Positions 48,284-57,904 are shown, counted from the first letter of the stretch. The stretch: DNA of 64,000 nucleotides from Streptomyces sp. NBC_01237 (GCF_035917275.1 NZ_CP108508.1:3534001-3598000); one strand, 5' to 3'. Numbers and translations are program-made. Notes: a model not told the origin generated them from the letters alone.

Positions 48284-50197
48284 TCACTTGCCGAACACCA
48301 TCATCGTCTTCTGCTCCTTCTCCTTCTCGTCGTTGTTCGCGCTGATGCGCCCGCTCATGACGAAGGAACGGCCGCCCGCGTAGGCGATCTTGGAGGTGAA
48401 GAAGCTGCTTTCGAGGCGGGTCGTCCCGTCCGGGTGCTGAAGCACGACGCTGGGGGTGCCCCCGGCCGGCGGGAGCGTCGCGATCGCCCCGCCCTTGTCG
48501 TACTTCGCCTCCATGTAGAGCAGCACGTTGCCGCCCTCCATGCGCAGCGGCTGAAGCACCCGCTCCGCCGGGGCGTCCGCCTTCCACTTGGTCTTGCCGG
48601 TGTTCAGGTCGAAGGCGACGACCTTGTTGGTCCGGCCGGTGCCGCTGGAGTCGGCCTCGGTCGCGATGTAGAAGGTGTTGGCGTCGGCGGCGACACCGCT
48701 GCACCCTTCGAGCTTCTCGCCGAAGATGCTGAAGTCGTGGCCGCAGTCGGTGGAGAGCTTGTCACCCTTGTCGCTGACCAGCTGGGAACGGAGCGTGCCG
48801 TTCTCCTTGAGCGCGATGATGGACCACTGCTTCTTCTTCTTGTGGGTGAGCGAGACGATCAGCGGGCTCACCGAGTAGACCTTCTTCACCTCCCAGCCAC
48901 GCGGCGGCTGGTACGTCCACTTGGCCTTGCCGGTGGTGGGGTCGAGCTCCTGGACCTGGTGCTGCGGGTTGTCCAGGTCGTCGGTGCGGCAGCTGGTCGC
49001 GGCGATCAGCTTGGGGCCGCCCGCGAACGCGAAGGGCTGGCAGTTGCCCGACGGCTTGCCGAACAGTTCCTTGCCGTCGCTGACGCGGAACGCGTTGGAG
49101 TTGCTGGTGCGCCCGACGGTGACGGTGTCGCCGCTGATCGCGAGACCGATGTCGGACATCAGGTCCCAGGTGCCGTTCTTCGTGATCGACTTCTTCCAGC
49201 CGGCCTTGCCGGTGTTGAGGTCGATCATCTGGAGGTCGGAGCAGTCGGCCCTGTCCGAGGTGCCGTTCTTCACGCCGAGGACGATCTTGCCGTCGGCGGT
49301 CGGCTGATGGGGCGTCGCGCACACGTCGGCGGGAAGCGGGAGGGCCCACTTCTGCTTGCCGTCGGCCACGGAGTAGGCGGCGATGCCGCGGTACATGGCC
49401 TTGACGACGGTGTCCCCGACGATCCAGGGGCCGTACACGTCCGCGCCGTTGCGCGGCAGGTCGACATCGTTCGTCTGGAGCCAGAGCACCTTCGCCTCGC
49501 CCGGCTTGCGCCCGGCGTTGAGGTCGTCGTCCACCGCGCGGCCGTCACCGTCGCCGTTGCCCTCGTCGACCGTGGGCGAACCGCTGGGCGCCGTGGAGCC
49601 GGTGTTGGCGACGGGCTTCTTGTCGTCGTCGCCCCCGCCCACGGCGAACCAGACACCGGCGCCGACGACCAGGACGACGGCGAGCGCCGCGGCCCCGAGG
49701 ACGGCGGGCTTGCCCTTGAGGAGGCCGCCACCGCCGGATCCGGCCGGGCCGCCGGGCACGGGAGCGCCGGGGTACTGCTGCTGCGGATAGCCGTAACCGG
49801 CCTGGGTCTGCTGACCGTACGGCCCCGGCTGCTGGGCGTACGGGCCCGCGGCCTGCTGGCCGTACGGGCCCGGCTGCTGGGCGTACGGGCCCGGGGCCTG
49901 CTGACCGTACGGTCCGGGCTGCTGGGCGTACGGTCCCGGGGCCTGCGCGGGCGCCTGTCCGGGCGCCTGGGGATAGCCGTAGCCTCCGGGGTCCTGGCCC
50001 GGAGCCTGCGGATAGCCGTAGCCGGGCTGTCCGGGGGGCGGCGTCTGCGGGGGGCCGGCCGGGGGCTGCGCGGGCGGCGGCGTCTGCGGTGCCTGGGGCG
50101 GCTGGGCCTGGTGCGGCGGCTGAGGAGCTCCCTGCGGCGGCCCCTGCGGAGCCCCGAAGCCTCCCTGCGGCGGTTGCTGGCTGGGCGGCTGGGTCAT
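48284..50197 (-). CDS. membrane-anchored PQQ-like beta-propeller protein, paralogue 2
   Basis: This 637-aa protein has the same plan: a Gln/Pro/Gly-rich tail with GPYAQQPGPYGQQ repeats, one membrane helix (about 178-200) and a propeller with DLNTGKAGW, DPTTGKAKW and DLNTGKTKW blades. Cysteines in SGNCQPF and SCRTDD may form a disulfide outside the cell. ATG at 50197 with GGGGGA 7 nt upstream is preferred over GTG at 50203. Probably co-transcribed with paralogue 1. Confidence 0.85.
   Translation of the reverse strand: MTQPPSQQPPQGGFGAPQGPPQGAPQPPHQAQPPQAPQTPPPAQPPAGPPQTPPPGQPGYGYPQAPGQDPGGYGYPQAPGQAPAQAPGPYAQQPGPYGQQAPGPYAQQPGPYGQQAAGPYAQQPGPYGQQTQAGYGYPQQQYPGAPVPGGPAGSGGGGLLKGKPAVLGAAALAVVLVVGAGVWFAVGGGDDDKKPVANTGSTAPSGSPTVDEGNGDGDGRAVDDDLNAGRKPGEAKVLWLQTNDVDLPRNGADVYGPWIVGDTVVKAMYRGIAAYSVADGKQKWALPLPADVCATPHQPTADGKIVLGVKNGTSDRADCSDLQMIDLNTGKAGWKKSITKNGTWDLMSDIGLAISGDTVTVGRTSNSNAFRVSDGKELFGKPSGNCQPFAFAGGPKLIAATSCRTDDLDNPQHQVQELDPTTGKAKWTYQPPRGWEVKKVYSVSPLIVSLTHKKKKQWSIIALKENGTLRSQLVSDKGDKLSTDCGHDFSIFGEKLEGCSGVAADANTFYIATEADSSGTGRTNKVVAFDLNTGKTKWKADAPAERVLQPLRMEGGNVLLYMEAKYDKGGAIATLPPAGGTPSVVLQHPDGTTRLESSFFTSKIAYAGGRSFVMSGRISANNDEKEKEQKTMMVFGK
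49808..49942 (-). repeat. three 45-bp tandem repeats coding GPYAQQPGPYGQQ-type units
   Basis: Units at 49808, 49853 and 49898 each begin CTGCTG on the plus strand and encode 15 residues in the cytoplasmic tail of PQQ paralogue 2. The frame is preserved, so copy number can vary without loss of function. Confidence 0.85.
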
Positions 50198-50454
50198 CAG
50201 CACGTCCCCCTTCGTGCGGTCCGGTGCCCGTTCCGGTCTCCCCCGCGATTCCGCTGGGCTGAAATCCCCTCGGAAAGGAGCGAATCGGGCATGGCTCCCG
50301 CAGTGTTACGACAGTCGAGCGGGGCTTCTTTGTACCACCCCCAACACGGCGGACACCGGGTCGGCCCATCCCCTGTTCCCAAGGGAGAACCGCCTTGTGA
50401 TGCCCTCGTTATGCCCCGGCCGGACCTGATCGTCAGTCACCGAGGGCGACCATG

Positions 50455-50692
50455 GCCGGCATGGCCCGGCGCCCGGGCGGTTGTCGAGGTTCTTGCCCCG
50501 GGTACGCGGTTCCCCGGCGCAGCTCGGCCCGTAGGCGTCGCTGCCGCCGACGAGTTGGGAGCGGTAGGTGCCATCGGCGTTGAACACGGCGACGGGCCAC
50601 CGGTCCTCGGTCCGGCAGCTGGTGGCGGCGAGCGGCGGGGCGCCGCTGACGAAGCCGAACGGCCGGCAGTTGCCGGGCAGTTCGCCCGTCAA
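50455..50692 (-). pseudogene. remnant of a third PQQ-propeller gene
   Basis: The minus strand encodes PGNCRPFGFVSGAPPLAATSCRTED, matching GNCQPFAFAGGPKLIAATSCRTDD of paralogue 2. It then jumps directly to FNADGTYRSQLV, matching KENGTLRSQLV about 65 residues later in the intact protein. The N-terminal tail, membrane helix and remaining blades are missing and there is no sound start. It lies 258 bp upstream of paralogue 2 on the same strand, so it is the debris of a tandem array. Confidence 0.65.
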
Positions 50693-50781
50693 CCCCGGGC
50701 GGGGCTTCTTTCCGCCACCCGCCCCGCCCGCACCGTCCGTACCGCCAGCCCCGCCTTCACCGCCCCGTCACACCGTGGCCG

Positions 50782-52599
50782 TCAGGCGTCCTCGGCCAGC
50801 TCCAGCCAGCGCATCTCCAGCACATCGCGCTCGGTGACCAGCTCGCGCAGCTCGGCGTCGAGCTTGGCGACCTTCTCGAAGTCGGTGGCGTTGTCGGCGA
50901 TCTGCGCGTGCAGGGTGGTTTCCCGCGTCGACATCTTGTCGAGCTGCCGCTCGACCTTCTGGAGCTCCTTCTTCGCCGCCCGTGCCTCCTGCGGCGACAC
51001 GGCCGGGACCGGCGCGGAGGTCCGGCCGGGCGCTGCCGGGGCGGCGGACGGCGTGGCCGTCTCCTCCATCCGCTGCCTGCGCTCCAGGTACTCGTCGATC
51101 CCGCGCGGCAGCATCCGCAGTGCGCGGTCGCCGAGCAGCGCCATCACCCGGTCCGTGGTCCGCTCGATGAAGAAGCGGTCGTGGGAGATCACGATCATCG
51201 ACCCGGGCCAGCCGTCGAGGAGGTCCTCCAGCTGGGTCAGGGTCTCGATGTCCAGGTCGTTGGTCGGCTCGTCGAGGAAGAGGACGTTGGGCTCGTCCAT
51301 CAGCAGCCGCAGGATCTGCAGCCTGCGCCGCTCACCGCCGGACAGGTCGCCGACCGGGGTCCACTGCTTCTCCTTCGAGAAGCCGAACTGCTCGCAGAGC
51401 TGGCCCGCGGTCATCTCGCGGCCCTTGCCCAGGTCGACCCGGTCGCGCACCTGCTGGACGGCTTCCAGCACCCGCAGGTTCGGGGGCAGCTCACCGACCT
51501 CCTGGGAGAGGTACGCCAGCCGGACGGTCTTGCCGACGATGATCTTTCCGGCGGCCGGCTGTTCCTCGCCCTGCGTACGGCATGCCTCCTCCAGCGCCCG
51601 CAGCAGCGAGGTCTTGCCCGCGCCGTTGACCCCGACCAGGCCGATCCGGTCGCCCGGACCGAGCTGCCAGGTGAGGTGGGTGAGCAGCGTCTTGGGCCCG
51701 GCCTGGACGGTCACGTCCTCCAGGTCGAAGACGGTCTTGCCGAGGCGGGCGTTGGCGAACTTCATCAGCTCGCTGGTGTCGCGCGGCGGCGGCACATCGG
51801 CGATCAGCTCGTTGGCGGCCTCGATGCGGTAGCGCGGCTTCGACGTACGGGCGGGGGCGCCGCGGCGCAGCCAGGCCAGCTCCTTGCGCATCAGGTTCTG
51901 GCGCTTGGACTCCTCGGTCGCGGCGATCCGCTCCCGTTCGGCGCGGGCGAAGACGTAGTCGCTGTAGCCGCCCTCGTACTCGTGGACCGCGCCGCGCTGG
52001 ACGTCCCACATGCTGGTGCAGACCTGGTCGAGGAACCACCGGTCGTGCGTGACGCAGACGAGTGCCGAGCGGCGGGCCCGCAGATGGCCGGCCAGCCAGG
52101 AGATGCCCTCGACGTCGAGGTGGTTGGTGGGCTCGTCCAGGACGATCAGGTCCGGTTCGCCGATGAGCAGCTTGGCCAGCGCGATACGGCGGCGCTCACC
52201 GCCGGAGAGCGGGGCGATGACGGTGTCCAGGCCGTGCTCGAAGCCGGGCAGGGCGAGCCCGCCGAACAGCCCGGTGAGCACATCACGGATCTTGGCACTG
52301 CCCGCCCACTCGTGGTCGGCGAGATCGCCGATGACCTCGTGGCGGATGGTGGCCGACGGGTCGAGGGAGTCGTGCTGGGTGAGGACCCCGAGGCGCAGCC
52401 CGCCGTTGTGCGTGACCCGGCCGCTGTCCGCCTCCTCCAGCTTGGCGAGCATCCGGATGAGGGTCGTCTTGCCGTCGCCGTTGCGGCCGACGACACCGAT
52501 CCGGTCGCCCTCGGACACCCCGAGGGATACGCCGTCGAGCAGGGCACGGGTGCCGTACACCTTGCTGACCTGCTCGACATTGACCAGATTGACGGCCAT
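50782..52599 (-). CDS. ABC-F family ATPase (Uup/EttA-like)
   Basis: This 605-aa soluble protein has two ABC domains: Walker A GRNGDGKTT and GVNGAGKTS, signatures LSGGERRRIAL and LSGGERRRLQI, Walker B LIVLDEPTNHLD and VLFLDEPTNDLD. A short linker and a C-terminal coiled coil (about residues 520-605) resemble Uup. ABC-F proteins act on ribosomes or DNA branch structures and some protect ribosomes from antibiotics. ATG at 52599 with AGGAG upstream; the longer frame is spurious. Confidence 0.93.
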   Translation of the reverse strand: MAVNLVNVEQVSKVYGTRALLDGVSLGVSEGDRIGVVGRNGDGKTTLIRMLAKLEEADSGRVTHNGGLRLGVLTQHDSLDPSATIRHEVIGDLADHEWAGSAKIRDVLTGLFGGLALPGFEHGLDTVIAPLSGGERRRIALAKLLIGEPDLIVLDEPTNHLDVEGISWLAGHLRARRSALVCVTHDRWFLDQVCTSMWDVQRGAVHEYEGGYSDYVFARAERERIAATEESKRQNLMRKELAWLRRGAPARTSKPRYRIEAANELIADVPPPRDTSELMKFANARLGKTVFDLEDVTVQAGPKTLLTHLTWQLGPGDRIGLVGVNGAGKTSLLRALEEACRTQGEEQPAAGKIIVGKTVRLAYLSQEVGELPPNLRVLEAVQQVRDRVDLGKGREMTAGQLCEQFGFSKEKQWTPVGDLSGGERRRLQILRLLMDEPNVLFLDEPTNDLDIETLTQLEDLLDGWPGSMIVISHDRFFIERTTDRVMALLGDRALRMLPRGIDEYLERRQRMEETATPSAAPAAPGRTSAPVPAVSPQEARAAKKELQKVERQLDKMSTRETTLHAQIADNATDFEKVAKLDAELRELVTERDVLEMRWLELAEDA

Positions 52600-52697
52600 T
52601 TCACTCCTGCCCAGGGGGACTGTTCGACTCCCCCAGGGTACGGCGCGGCGGGGCACCGACGCCCCGGCCCCGGCTCCGTCCGGGACCGGCACCGCGT

Positions 52698-54020
52698 TCA
52701 GCGCCCCGCGCGTTCCACCAGGAGCCAGCCGCCGAGCGCCATCGCGACAGCGGCCGGGGCGCTGACCCGTACCGCGATGAGCAGCGCGGTGTGTCCTTCC
52801 AGGAGCCCGCCGAAGCCCACCATGGACAGGCCGAGCACACCGAGCAGGCAGAGCGTCGCCCCGAGCGCCGAGACGGGGCCGGAGCCCTTGCCCGGCACGG
52901 CGGAGACGGGTCGTTCGAAGGTACGGAAGACGGCGACCAGTCCCGCGGTGACGACGACGGCCGCCGCGAGCCGGAGCGGGACCTGGGCCCACCAGGCGCC
53001 GGTGGCCGGTTCGGGCAGCGGGACGCCGAGGGCGAGCATCGCCCCGTACACCCCGAGCATCGCGGTGAGGTGCCAGAGGAACGCGGTCATCGCCATCCCG
53101 TTGGCGGCGACGACGGTGCGCCAGACCCGGGGCCGGGCGACGAGGCGGGCGCCCGGTCCGCGCAGCACCTCGACCGCGCCGACGAGCCAGAGGCCGTGGC
53201 AGAGCAGGGCGAGGGTCGGCGGGGCCATGTTGCTGACCTTCTCGCCGGGCATGCCGACCATGGACAGCGGATACGGGCCCAGGGCCACCAGTGCGGCGGC
53301 GGTGACCAGTCCGGCCCCGGCGAGCAGGGCGGGGCGGCGGATGCGTCCGTCGGCGCGCAGGAACCCGAGCTGGTGGACCGCGAGCCAGACGAAGGCGAAG
53401 TTCAGGAACGAGACGTACGGGACCGAGGCGGCGAACCGCAGGATGTCGACGGCGACCGCGGCACCGGCGAGCGCGGCGAAGGCGCCCCAGCCGTAGCGCT
53501 CGTGCAGCTTCAGCAGCGGCGGGGTGAACGCCACCATGGCGAGATAGATCCCGATGAACCAGAGCGGCTGGGTCACCAGCCGCAGCGTGACCCCGGTGAG
53601 CCCGCCGCCCCCGCCCAGCAGCTGGACGATCAGCGCGGCCGCTCCCCAGACCAGGATGAAGACCACGGTGGGCCGCAGCAGCCGCTGGAGCCTGGCCCGC
53701 AGGAAGGCGGAGTAGACGGAGTCCGTGGAGCCCTCGGGACGCCTGCGGAGCAGGGAGCGGTAGGACAGGGCGTGCGAGAAACCGCCGACGAAGAAGAACA
53801 CCGGCATGATCTGGAGCACCCAGGTCAGCAGCTGGAGGCCGGGGACGACCGCGAGCAGGTTGCCGACGCCGTCGGTCGTGACGGCGGCCATCAGCCAGTG
53901 GCCGAGGACGACGGTGCCGAGCGAGGCGACGCGCAGCAGGTCGATGTAGCGGTCCCGGGTGGCGGGCGTCGCCCCGGCCAGTTCACGAACACTCGATCCC
54001 GCACGAACACTTGATCCCAT
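52698..54020 (-). CDS. acyltransferase-3 family membrane protein
   Basis: This 440-aa protein has about ten to eleven membrane helices and the Acyl_transf_3 start RYIDLLRVASLGTVVLGHW with FVGGFSHALSY. The family moves acyl groups to extracytoplasmic sugars or lipids. The start is uncertain: ATG at 54020 (used here) or TTG at 54071; neither has a good ribosome site. Lies between ispE and the ABC-F gene on the same strand. Confidence 0.82.
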   Translation of the reverse strand: MGSSVRAGSSVRELAGATPATRDRYIDLLRVASLGTVVLGHWLMAAVTTDGVGNLLAVVPGLQLLTWVLQIMPVFFFVGGFSHALSYRSLLRRRPEGSTDSVYSAFLRARLQRLLRPTVVFILVWGAAALIVQLLGGGGGLTGVTLRLVTQPLWFIGIYLAMVAFTPPLLKLHERYGWGAFAALAGAAVAVDILRFAASVPYVSFLNFAFVWLAVHQLGFLRADGRIRRPALLAGAGLVTAAALVALGPYPLSMVGMPGEKVSNMAPPTLALLCHGLWLVGAVEVLRGPGARLVARPRVWRTVVAANGMAMTAFLWHLTAMLGVYGAMLALGVPLPEPATGAWWAQVPLRLAAAVVVTAGLVAVFRTFERPVSAVPGKGSGPVSALGATLCLLGVLGLSMVGFGGLLEGHTALLIAVRVSAPAAVAMALGGWLLVERAGR

Positions 54021-54092
54021 ACGGGTACGGTCGCGCCGATCGCCCGGGGGCGGGAGCGCGACCGTACTCAATTCGCGTCTGAGTACCGGGGG

Positions 54093-55013
54093 TCAGACGA
54101 CGGTCGCACCGGGGGCGGGCGACACCGCGATCCGCGCGTTCCGGCAGGTCCCGGAGCCGAGCAGGGCATCGGCCACCTTGCGGGCCGATGCCTCGTCCGC
54201 CACCAGGAACGCGGTGGTCGGCCCGGAGCCGGAGACCAGCGCGGCCAGGGCGCCCGCCCCGGTGCCGGCCGCGAGGGTGTCGGCCAGCGAGGGCCGCAGG
54301 GAGAGCGCGGCGGGCTGGAGGTCGTTGCTCAGGGTCGCCGCGAGTGCGCCGGAGTCGCCGGAGCGCAGGGCGTCCAGGAGCGCTTCGGACGCGGTGGGCG
54401 CGGGGATGTCCCTACCGGCGGTGAGCCGGTCGAACTCGCCGTACACCGCCGGGGTGGAGAGCCCTCCGTCGGCGACCGCGAAGACCCAGTGGAAGGTGCC
54501 GCCGACCTCGACGGGGGTGAGCTGTTCACCGCGTCCGACGCCGAGCGCCGCCCCGCCGACCAGGCTGAAGGGGACGTCGCTGCCCAGCTCGGCGCAGATG
54601 GCGAGCAGTTCCTCGCGGGTGGCGCCGGTGCCCCACAGGGCGTCGCAGGCCAGCAGGGCGGCGGCCCCGTCGGCGCTGCCCCCCGCCATGCCGCCCGCGA
54701 CCGGGATGTCCTTGGTGATGTGGAGGTGCACACCGGGGGCGATGCCGTGGCGTGCGGCCAGCGCGAGCGCGGCGCGGGCGGCGAGGTTGCCGGTGTCCAG
54801 CGGGACCTGGGCGGCGTCCGGGCCGGAGCAGGTGATCGTCAGCTCGTCGGCCGGGGTGGCGGTGACCTCGTCGTACAGACCGACGGCGAGGAAGACGTTG
54901 GCCAGGTCGTGGAAACCGTCGGGGCGCGCGGCGCCGACGGCGAGCTGCGCGTTGACCTTGGCGGGGACGCGGACGGTGACGCTCCCGGCCGTCGGACGGG
55001 CCGTCCCGCTCAC
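54093..55013 (-). CDS. ispE: 4-diphosphocytidyl-2-C-methyl-D-erythritol kinase
   Basis: This 306-aa GHMP kinase of the MEP isoprenoid pathway phosphorylates [19 protein letters not shown] start, ATP loop [17 protein letters not shown], and C-terminal SGSGPTTAF. The GTG at 55013 overlaps the rsmA stop by 3 nt, so the two are coupled. Confidence 0.95.
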   Translation of the reverse strand: MSGTARPTAGSVTVRVPAKVNAQLAVGAARPDGFHDLANVFLAVGLYDEVTATPADELTITCSGPDAAQVPLDTGNLAARAALALAARHGIAPGVHLHITKDIPVAGGMAGGSADGAAALLACDALWGTGATREELLAICAELGSDVPFSLVGGAALGVGRGEQLTPVEVGGTFHWVFAVADGGLSTPAVYGEFDRLTAGRDIPAPTASEALLDALRSGDSGALAATLSNDLQPAALSLRPSLADTLAAGTGAGALAALVSGSGPTTAFLVADEASARKVADALLGSGTCRNARIAVSPAPGATVV

Positions 55014-55903
55014 TCGCTGCTCCCGGGGACGTCGGCGGCCACGGCGGGCTTGTTCTCGGCGATGGCGGCGAACTCCTCGACCGTCAGCGCCTCGCCGCGG
55101 GCCTGCGGGGAGATCCCCGCGGCGACCAGCGCGGCCTCGGCGGCGGGCGCGGAACCGGCCCATCCGGACAGCGCGGCGCGCAGCGTCTTGCGGCGCTGGG
55201 CGAAGGCCGCGTCGACGACGGCGAAGACCTCTTTCCGGCTCGCCGTGGTGCGGAGGGGTTCGGTGCGCCGGACCAGGGAGACGAGCCCCGAGTCGACGTT
55301 CGGCGCGGGCCAGAAGACCGTCCGGCCGATGGACCCGGCGCGCTTGACGTCCGCGTACCAGTTGGCCTTCACCGACGGCACGCCGTAGACCTTGTTGCCG
55401 GGCCGCGCGGCCAGCCGGTCGGCCACCTCGGCCTGGACCATGACCAGGGTCCGCTCGATGCTGGGGAAGCGTTCCAGCATGGTGAGCAGGACCGGTACCG
55501 CCACGTTGTACGGCAGGTTCGCCACCAGGGCCGTCGGCTGCGGGCCGGGCAGCTCGGTCACGAGCATCGCGTCGGAGTGGACCAGGGCGAACCGGTCGGC
55601 ACGCTCCGGCATCCGGGCGGCGACCGTGGCCGGCAGGGCGGCGGCGAGGGTGTCGTCGATCTCCACGGCGACGACCCGGTCGGCCGCCTCCAGCAGGGCC
55701 AGGGTCAGCGAGCCGAGCCCCGGGCCGACCTCGACGACCACGTCGTCCGGGCGGACCTCCGCGGTGCGCACGATCCTGCGGACCGTGTTGGCGTCGATGA
55801 CGAAGTTCTGACCGCGCTGCTTGGTGGGGCGTACGCCCAGCTTGGCGGCCAGGTCGCGGATGTCTGCGGGGCCCAGGAGGGCGTCGGGCTCTGTGCTGCT
55901 CAC
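55010..55903 (-). CDS. rsmA: 16S rRNA dimethyladenosine transferase RsmA (KsgA)
   Basis: This 297-aa SAM methyltransferase dimethylates A1518 and A1519 of 16S rRNA. Motifs: [22 protein letters not shown] and the catalytic [14 protein letters not shown] start at 55903. It is upstream of and coupled to ispE; loss of this enzyme gives kasugamycin resistance in many bacteria. Confidence 0.96.
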   Translation of the reverse strand: MSSTEPDALLGPADIRDLAAKLGVRPTKQRGQNFVIDANTVRRIVRTAEVRPDDVVVEVGPGLGSLTLALLEAADRVVAVEIDDTLAAALPATVAARMPERADRFALVHSDAMLVTELPGPQPTALVANLPYNVAVPVLLTMLERFPSIERTLVMVQAEVADRLAARPGNKVYGVPSVKANWYADVKRAGSIGRTVFWPAPNVDSGLVSLVRRTEPLRTTASRKEVFAVVDAAFAQRRKTLRAALSGWAGSAPAAEAALVAAGISPQARGEALTVEEFAAIAENKPAVAADVPGSSE

Positions 55904-55922
55904 CCGGTAAGCCTACGGCCGC

Positions 55923-56020
55923 GGCGCGGGGGCAGGCCCCTTCGGCCCTCGGTGCGCGCCCCCCGCTGATGGAGCGGGAGGCGCGGGGGCAGGCCCCTTC
56001 GGCCCTCGGTGCGCGCCCCC
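55923..56020. repeat. 41-bp direct repeat in the tatD-rsmA gap
   Basis: Two exact 41-bp copies at 55923-55963 and 55980-56020 are separated by 16 bp. Each has G-rich and C-rich ends that can pair into a hairpin. They fill most of the 142-bp space where other actinobacteria keep rpfB. Confidence 0.88.
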
Positions 56021-56045
56021 GGGGAGGAGCGCGCTCCGGTGGGCC

Positions 56046-56912
56046 TCAGTAGTCGAAGGCCCGCGCGGTGTTGTCGTAGACCGCCGCGGCGAGCGTGTCC
56101 TCGTCGAGGCCCTTCACGGCCGCCATGGCCCGCAGGGTGACGGGGATGAGGTACGGCGCGTTGGGGCGCCCCCGGTACGGGGCGGGTGTGAGGAAGGGGG
56201 CGTCGGTCTCGACCAGGACCAGCTCGGTCGGGGCGACGGCCAGCGCGTCGCGCAGCGGCTGGGCGTTCTTGAAGGTGACGTTGCCCGCGAAGGACATGAA
56301 GTACCCGGCGTCCGCGCAGATCCGGGCCATGTCGGCGTCGCCGGAGTAGCAGTGGAACACGGTCCGCTCGGGTGCTCCCGCGTCGGCGAGCACGCGCAGC
56401 ACATCCGCGTGCGCGTCGCGGTCGTGGATGACGAGGGCCTTGCCGTGCCGTTTGGCGATCTCGATGTGGGCCCGGAAGGACTCCTCCTGGGCGGCCATGC
56501 CCTCGGGGCCCGTACGGAAGTGGTCGAGGCCGGTCTCGCCGACGCCGCGTACGTGGTCGAGTGCGGCCAGCGCGTCGATCTCCGCGAGTGCCTCGTCGAG
56601 CGCCGCCTTCCCGCCCGGCGCCCTGACCCCCTGCCGCGACCCGCCGTCGGGGTCGCCGTGCACGATGCGCGGCGCCTCGTTCGGGTGCAGGGCGACCGAG
56701 GCGTGCACGGCCGGGTGGGCCGCCGCGGTCTCGGCGGCCCAGCGCGAGCCCGCGACGTCGCAGCCCACCTGGACGACGGTGGTGACGTTGACCGCCGCGG
56801 CCCTGGCCAGGCCCTCCTCGACGGTTCCGTCCTGCATGTCCAGGTGGGTGTGCGAATCGGCGACCGGAACCCGCAGGGGTTCGGGCAGCGGCGGGGCTTC
56901 CGTACGGCTCAT
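56046..56912 (-). CDS. tatD: TatD-family metal-dependent DNase
   Basis: This 288-aa TIM-barrel hydrolase shows DSHTHLDMQ (metal site), GETGLDHFRT, VIHDRDAH, FHCYSGD and ETDAPFLTP. The family cleaves DNA in repair and apoptosis-like decay. ATG at 56912 with a second ATG at 56918. The internal segment HGDPDGGSRQGVRAPGGKAA is an insertion relative to E. coli TatD. Confidence 0.94.
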   Translation of the reverse strand: MSRTEAPPLPEPLRVPVADSHTHLDMQDGTVEEGLARAAAVNVTTVVQVGCDVAGSRWAAETAAAHPAVHASVALHPNEAPRIVHGDPDGGSRQGVRAPGGKAALDEALAEIDALAALDHVRGVGETGLDHFRTGPEGMAAQEESFRAHIEIAKRHGKALVIHDRDAHADVLRVLADAGAPERTVFHCYSGDADMARICADAGYFMSFAGNVTFKNAQPLRDALAVAPTELVLVETDAPFLTPAPYRGRPNAPYLIPVTLRAMAAVKGLDEDTLAAAVYDNTARAFDY

Positions 56913-57008
56913 GCCCACGATCGTACGAGGACGTGCGCGGCGCGCTCACCGGCGACATGGGGCCCGGACCGCCGACGGCCGCGGCGCCGGACCGCCCAGC
57001 ACGTGGAC

Positions 57009-57041
57009 CGGCCCGCCGGCCACGGGGTGGCCGGCGGGCCG
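57009..57041 (-). terminator. hairpin terminator, first of two after zinc-ribbon gene
   Basis: A perfect 15-bp stem (CGGCCCGCCGGCCAC and complement) with a GGG loop, between the zinc-ribbon gene stop at 57094 and tatD. It is the distal member of a pair. Confidence 0.78.
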
Positions 57042-57049
57042 ACTGCGCG

Positions 57050-57079
57050 CACCCCGCCCGCCCGCGGGCGGGCGGGGTG
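57050..57079 (-). terminator. hairpin terminator, second of two, perfect 30-bp palindrome
   Basis: CACCCCGCCCGCCCG is followed directly by its complement with no spacer, 15 bp beyond the stop at 57094. Together with the 57009 hairpin it should insulate tatD from the upstream gene. Confidence 0.78.
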
Positions 57080-57093
57080 ACCGGCCGGTACGT

Positions 57094-57489
57094 CTACCGG
57101 CGGTGGAAGGGATGCAGCAGGTCGGACAGATGCCAGTGGTGCGACGCCGCCGGAGCCGCGGCGACCGCGGCGACCTCGTCGCCCTCGGCGGGCGCCGCGG
57201 ACCTGGAGGTCTTGGGGGTCTTCGGGATCTGCTGGCGCTGGAGCAGCTGCTGCACGCTGGAGACCCGGCCGGACCGCATGATCCGGACCACATGGCCGCC
57301 GCAGTTCGTGCAGGTGGGAGTGGACAGCGGTGAGGGCACCCGCTCCCCGTCCGCCTTGTAGACCACGAAGGCATTGCCGGAGCCGTCGACGTGGTGCTCT
57401 ATCTCGTAGGCCTGTTCCCAGCCGAATCCGCACCGCATGCAGGCGAAGGCGTACGCCTCATGCACGGTGGTTGCTGCGATCTCGCTCAT
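57094..57489 (-). CDS. small zinc-ribbon protein
   Basis: This 131-aa protein has two Cys pairs, CMRC (about residue 18) and CTNC (about residue 62), that would form one zinc ribbon, followed by a basic SSVQQLLQRQQIPKTPKT segment and an Ala/Glu tail ending in a His-rich SHHWHLSDLLHPFHRR. No enzymatic motif; a nucleic-acid or protein adaptor is likely. ATG at 57489 with GAGGAG upstream. It is divergent from the peptide cassette across 415 bp. Confidence 0.8.
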   Translation of the reverse strand: MSEIAATTVHEAYAFACMRCGFGWEQAYEIEHHVDGSGNAFVVYKADGERVPSPLSTPTCTNCGGHVVRIMRSGRVSSVQQLLQRQQIPKTPKTSRSAAPAEGDEVAAVAAAPAASHHWHLSDLLHPFHRR

Positions 57490-57904
57490 ACCTGCTCCTC
57501 TTGTCCGCCGGACAAGCACTCCGGGGATTGCCCGTCACCCTCCAGTGGACACCTCCGTATGGGCGGACGCACCAGCTCAGGGCCAGCATTGATGCGTTCT
57601 TGGCCTCCTTGGGCCGCCCTTTGCCCCCGCATGGCGCCGGACAGGGTCGCCCGTGACCGGCCGCGCACCGAGCGCCCTTGCGCGCCGCCCGCACCGGGCT
57701 GAATGCGCCCCGCGCACTACCCCCCGGCCGAGTGAGCGGAATATGCGTTTCCCCAGGCCATTGACTTACGCGAGCGATAAGAATTCACATTCAATTGAAT
57801 GAGTAATTTTCCCGGTCGGCCTATCCGATTTGCGGCTTTACATTTCGTGCATTTCACTCGGACCGTACGCAGAACCCCACTTCCCACAGGACGGGGAACA
57901 ACCC
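57490..57904. other. divergent AT-rich intergenic region before peptide cassette
   Basis: These 415 bp include a strikingly AT-rich stretch (about 57755-57860), unusual in this genome. A promoter and palindrome inside it are listed separately. An open frame from a TTG at 57830 into the peptide gene is judged non-coding. Confidence 0.6.
57761..57801 (+). promoter_or_regulatory. promoter and 14-bp palindromic operator of peptide cassette
   Basis: TTGACT (57761-57766) and TCACAT (57785-57790), spaced 18 bp, make a plausible housekeeping promoter. The perfect palindrome CATTCAATTGAATG (57788-57801) overlaps the -10 and start site, as a repressor site would. The peptide ATG is about 100 nt downstream. 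Confidence 0.55.

Noticed and set aside
50306..50692. Intact 128-aa gene upstream of the PQQ genes
   Set aside because: Only an inner fragment matches the PQQ paralogue, with a deletion and no start site; listed as a remnant instead.
57830..57904. Longer form of the 58-aa peptide from a TTG start
   Set aside because: It would cover the AT-rich leader and gives a non-leader-like sequence; the TTG lacks a ribosome site.
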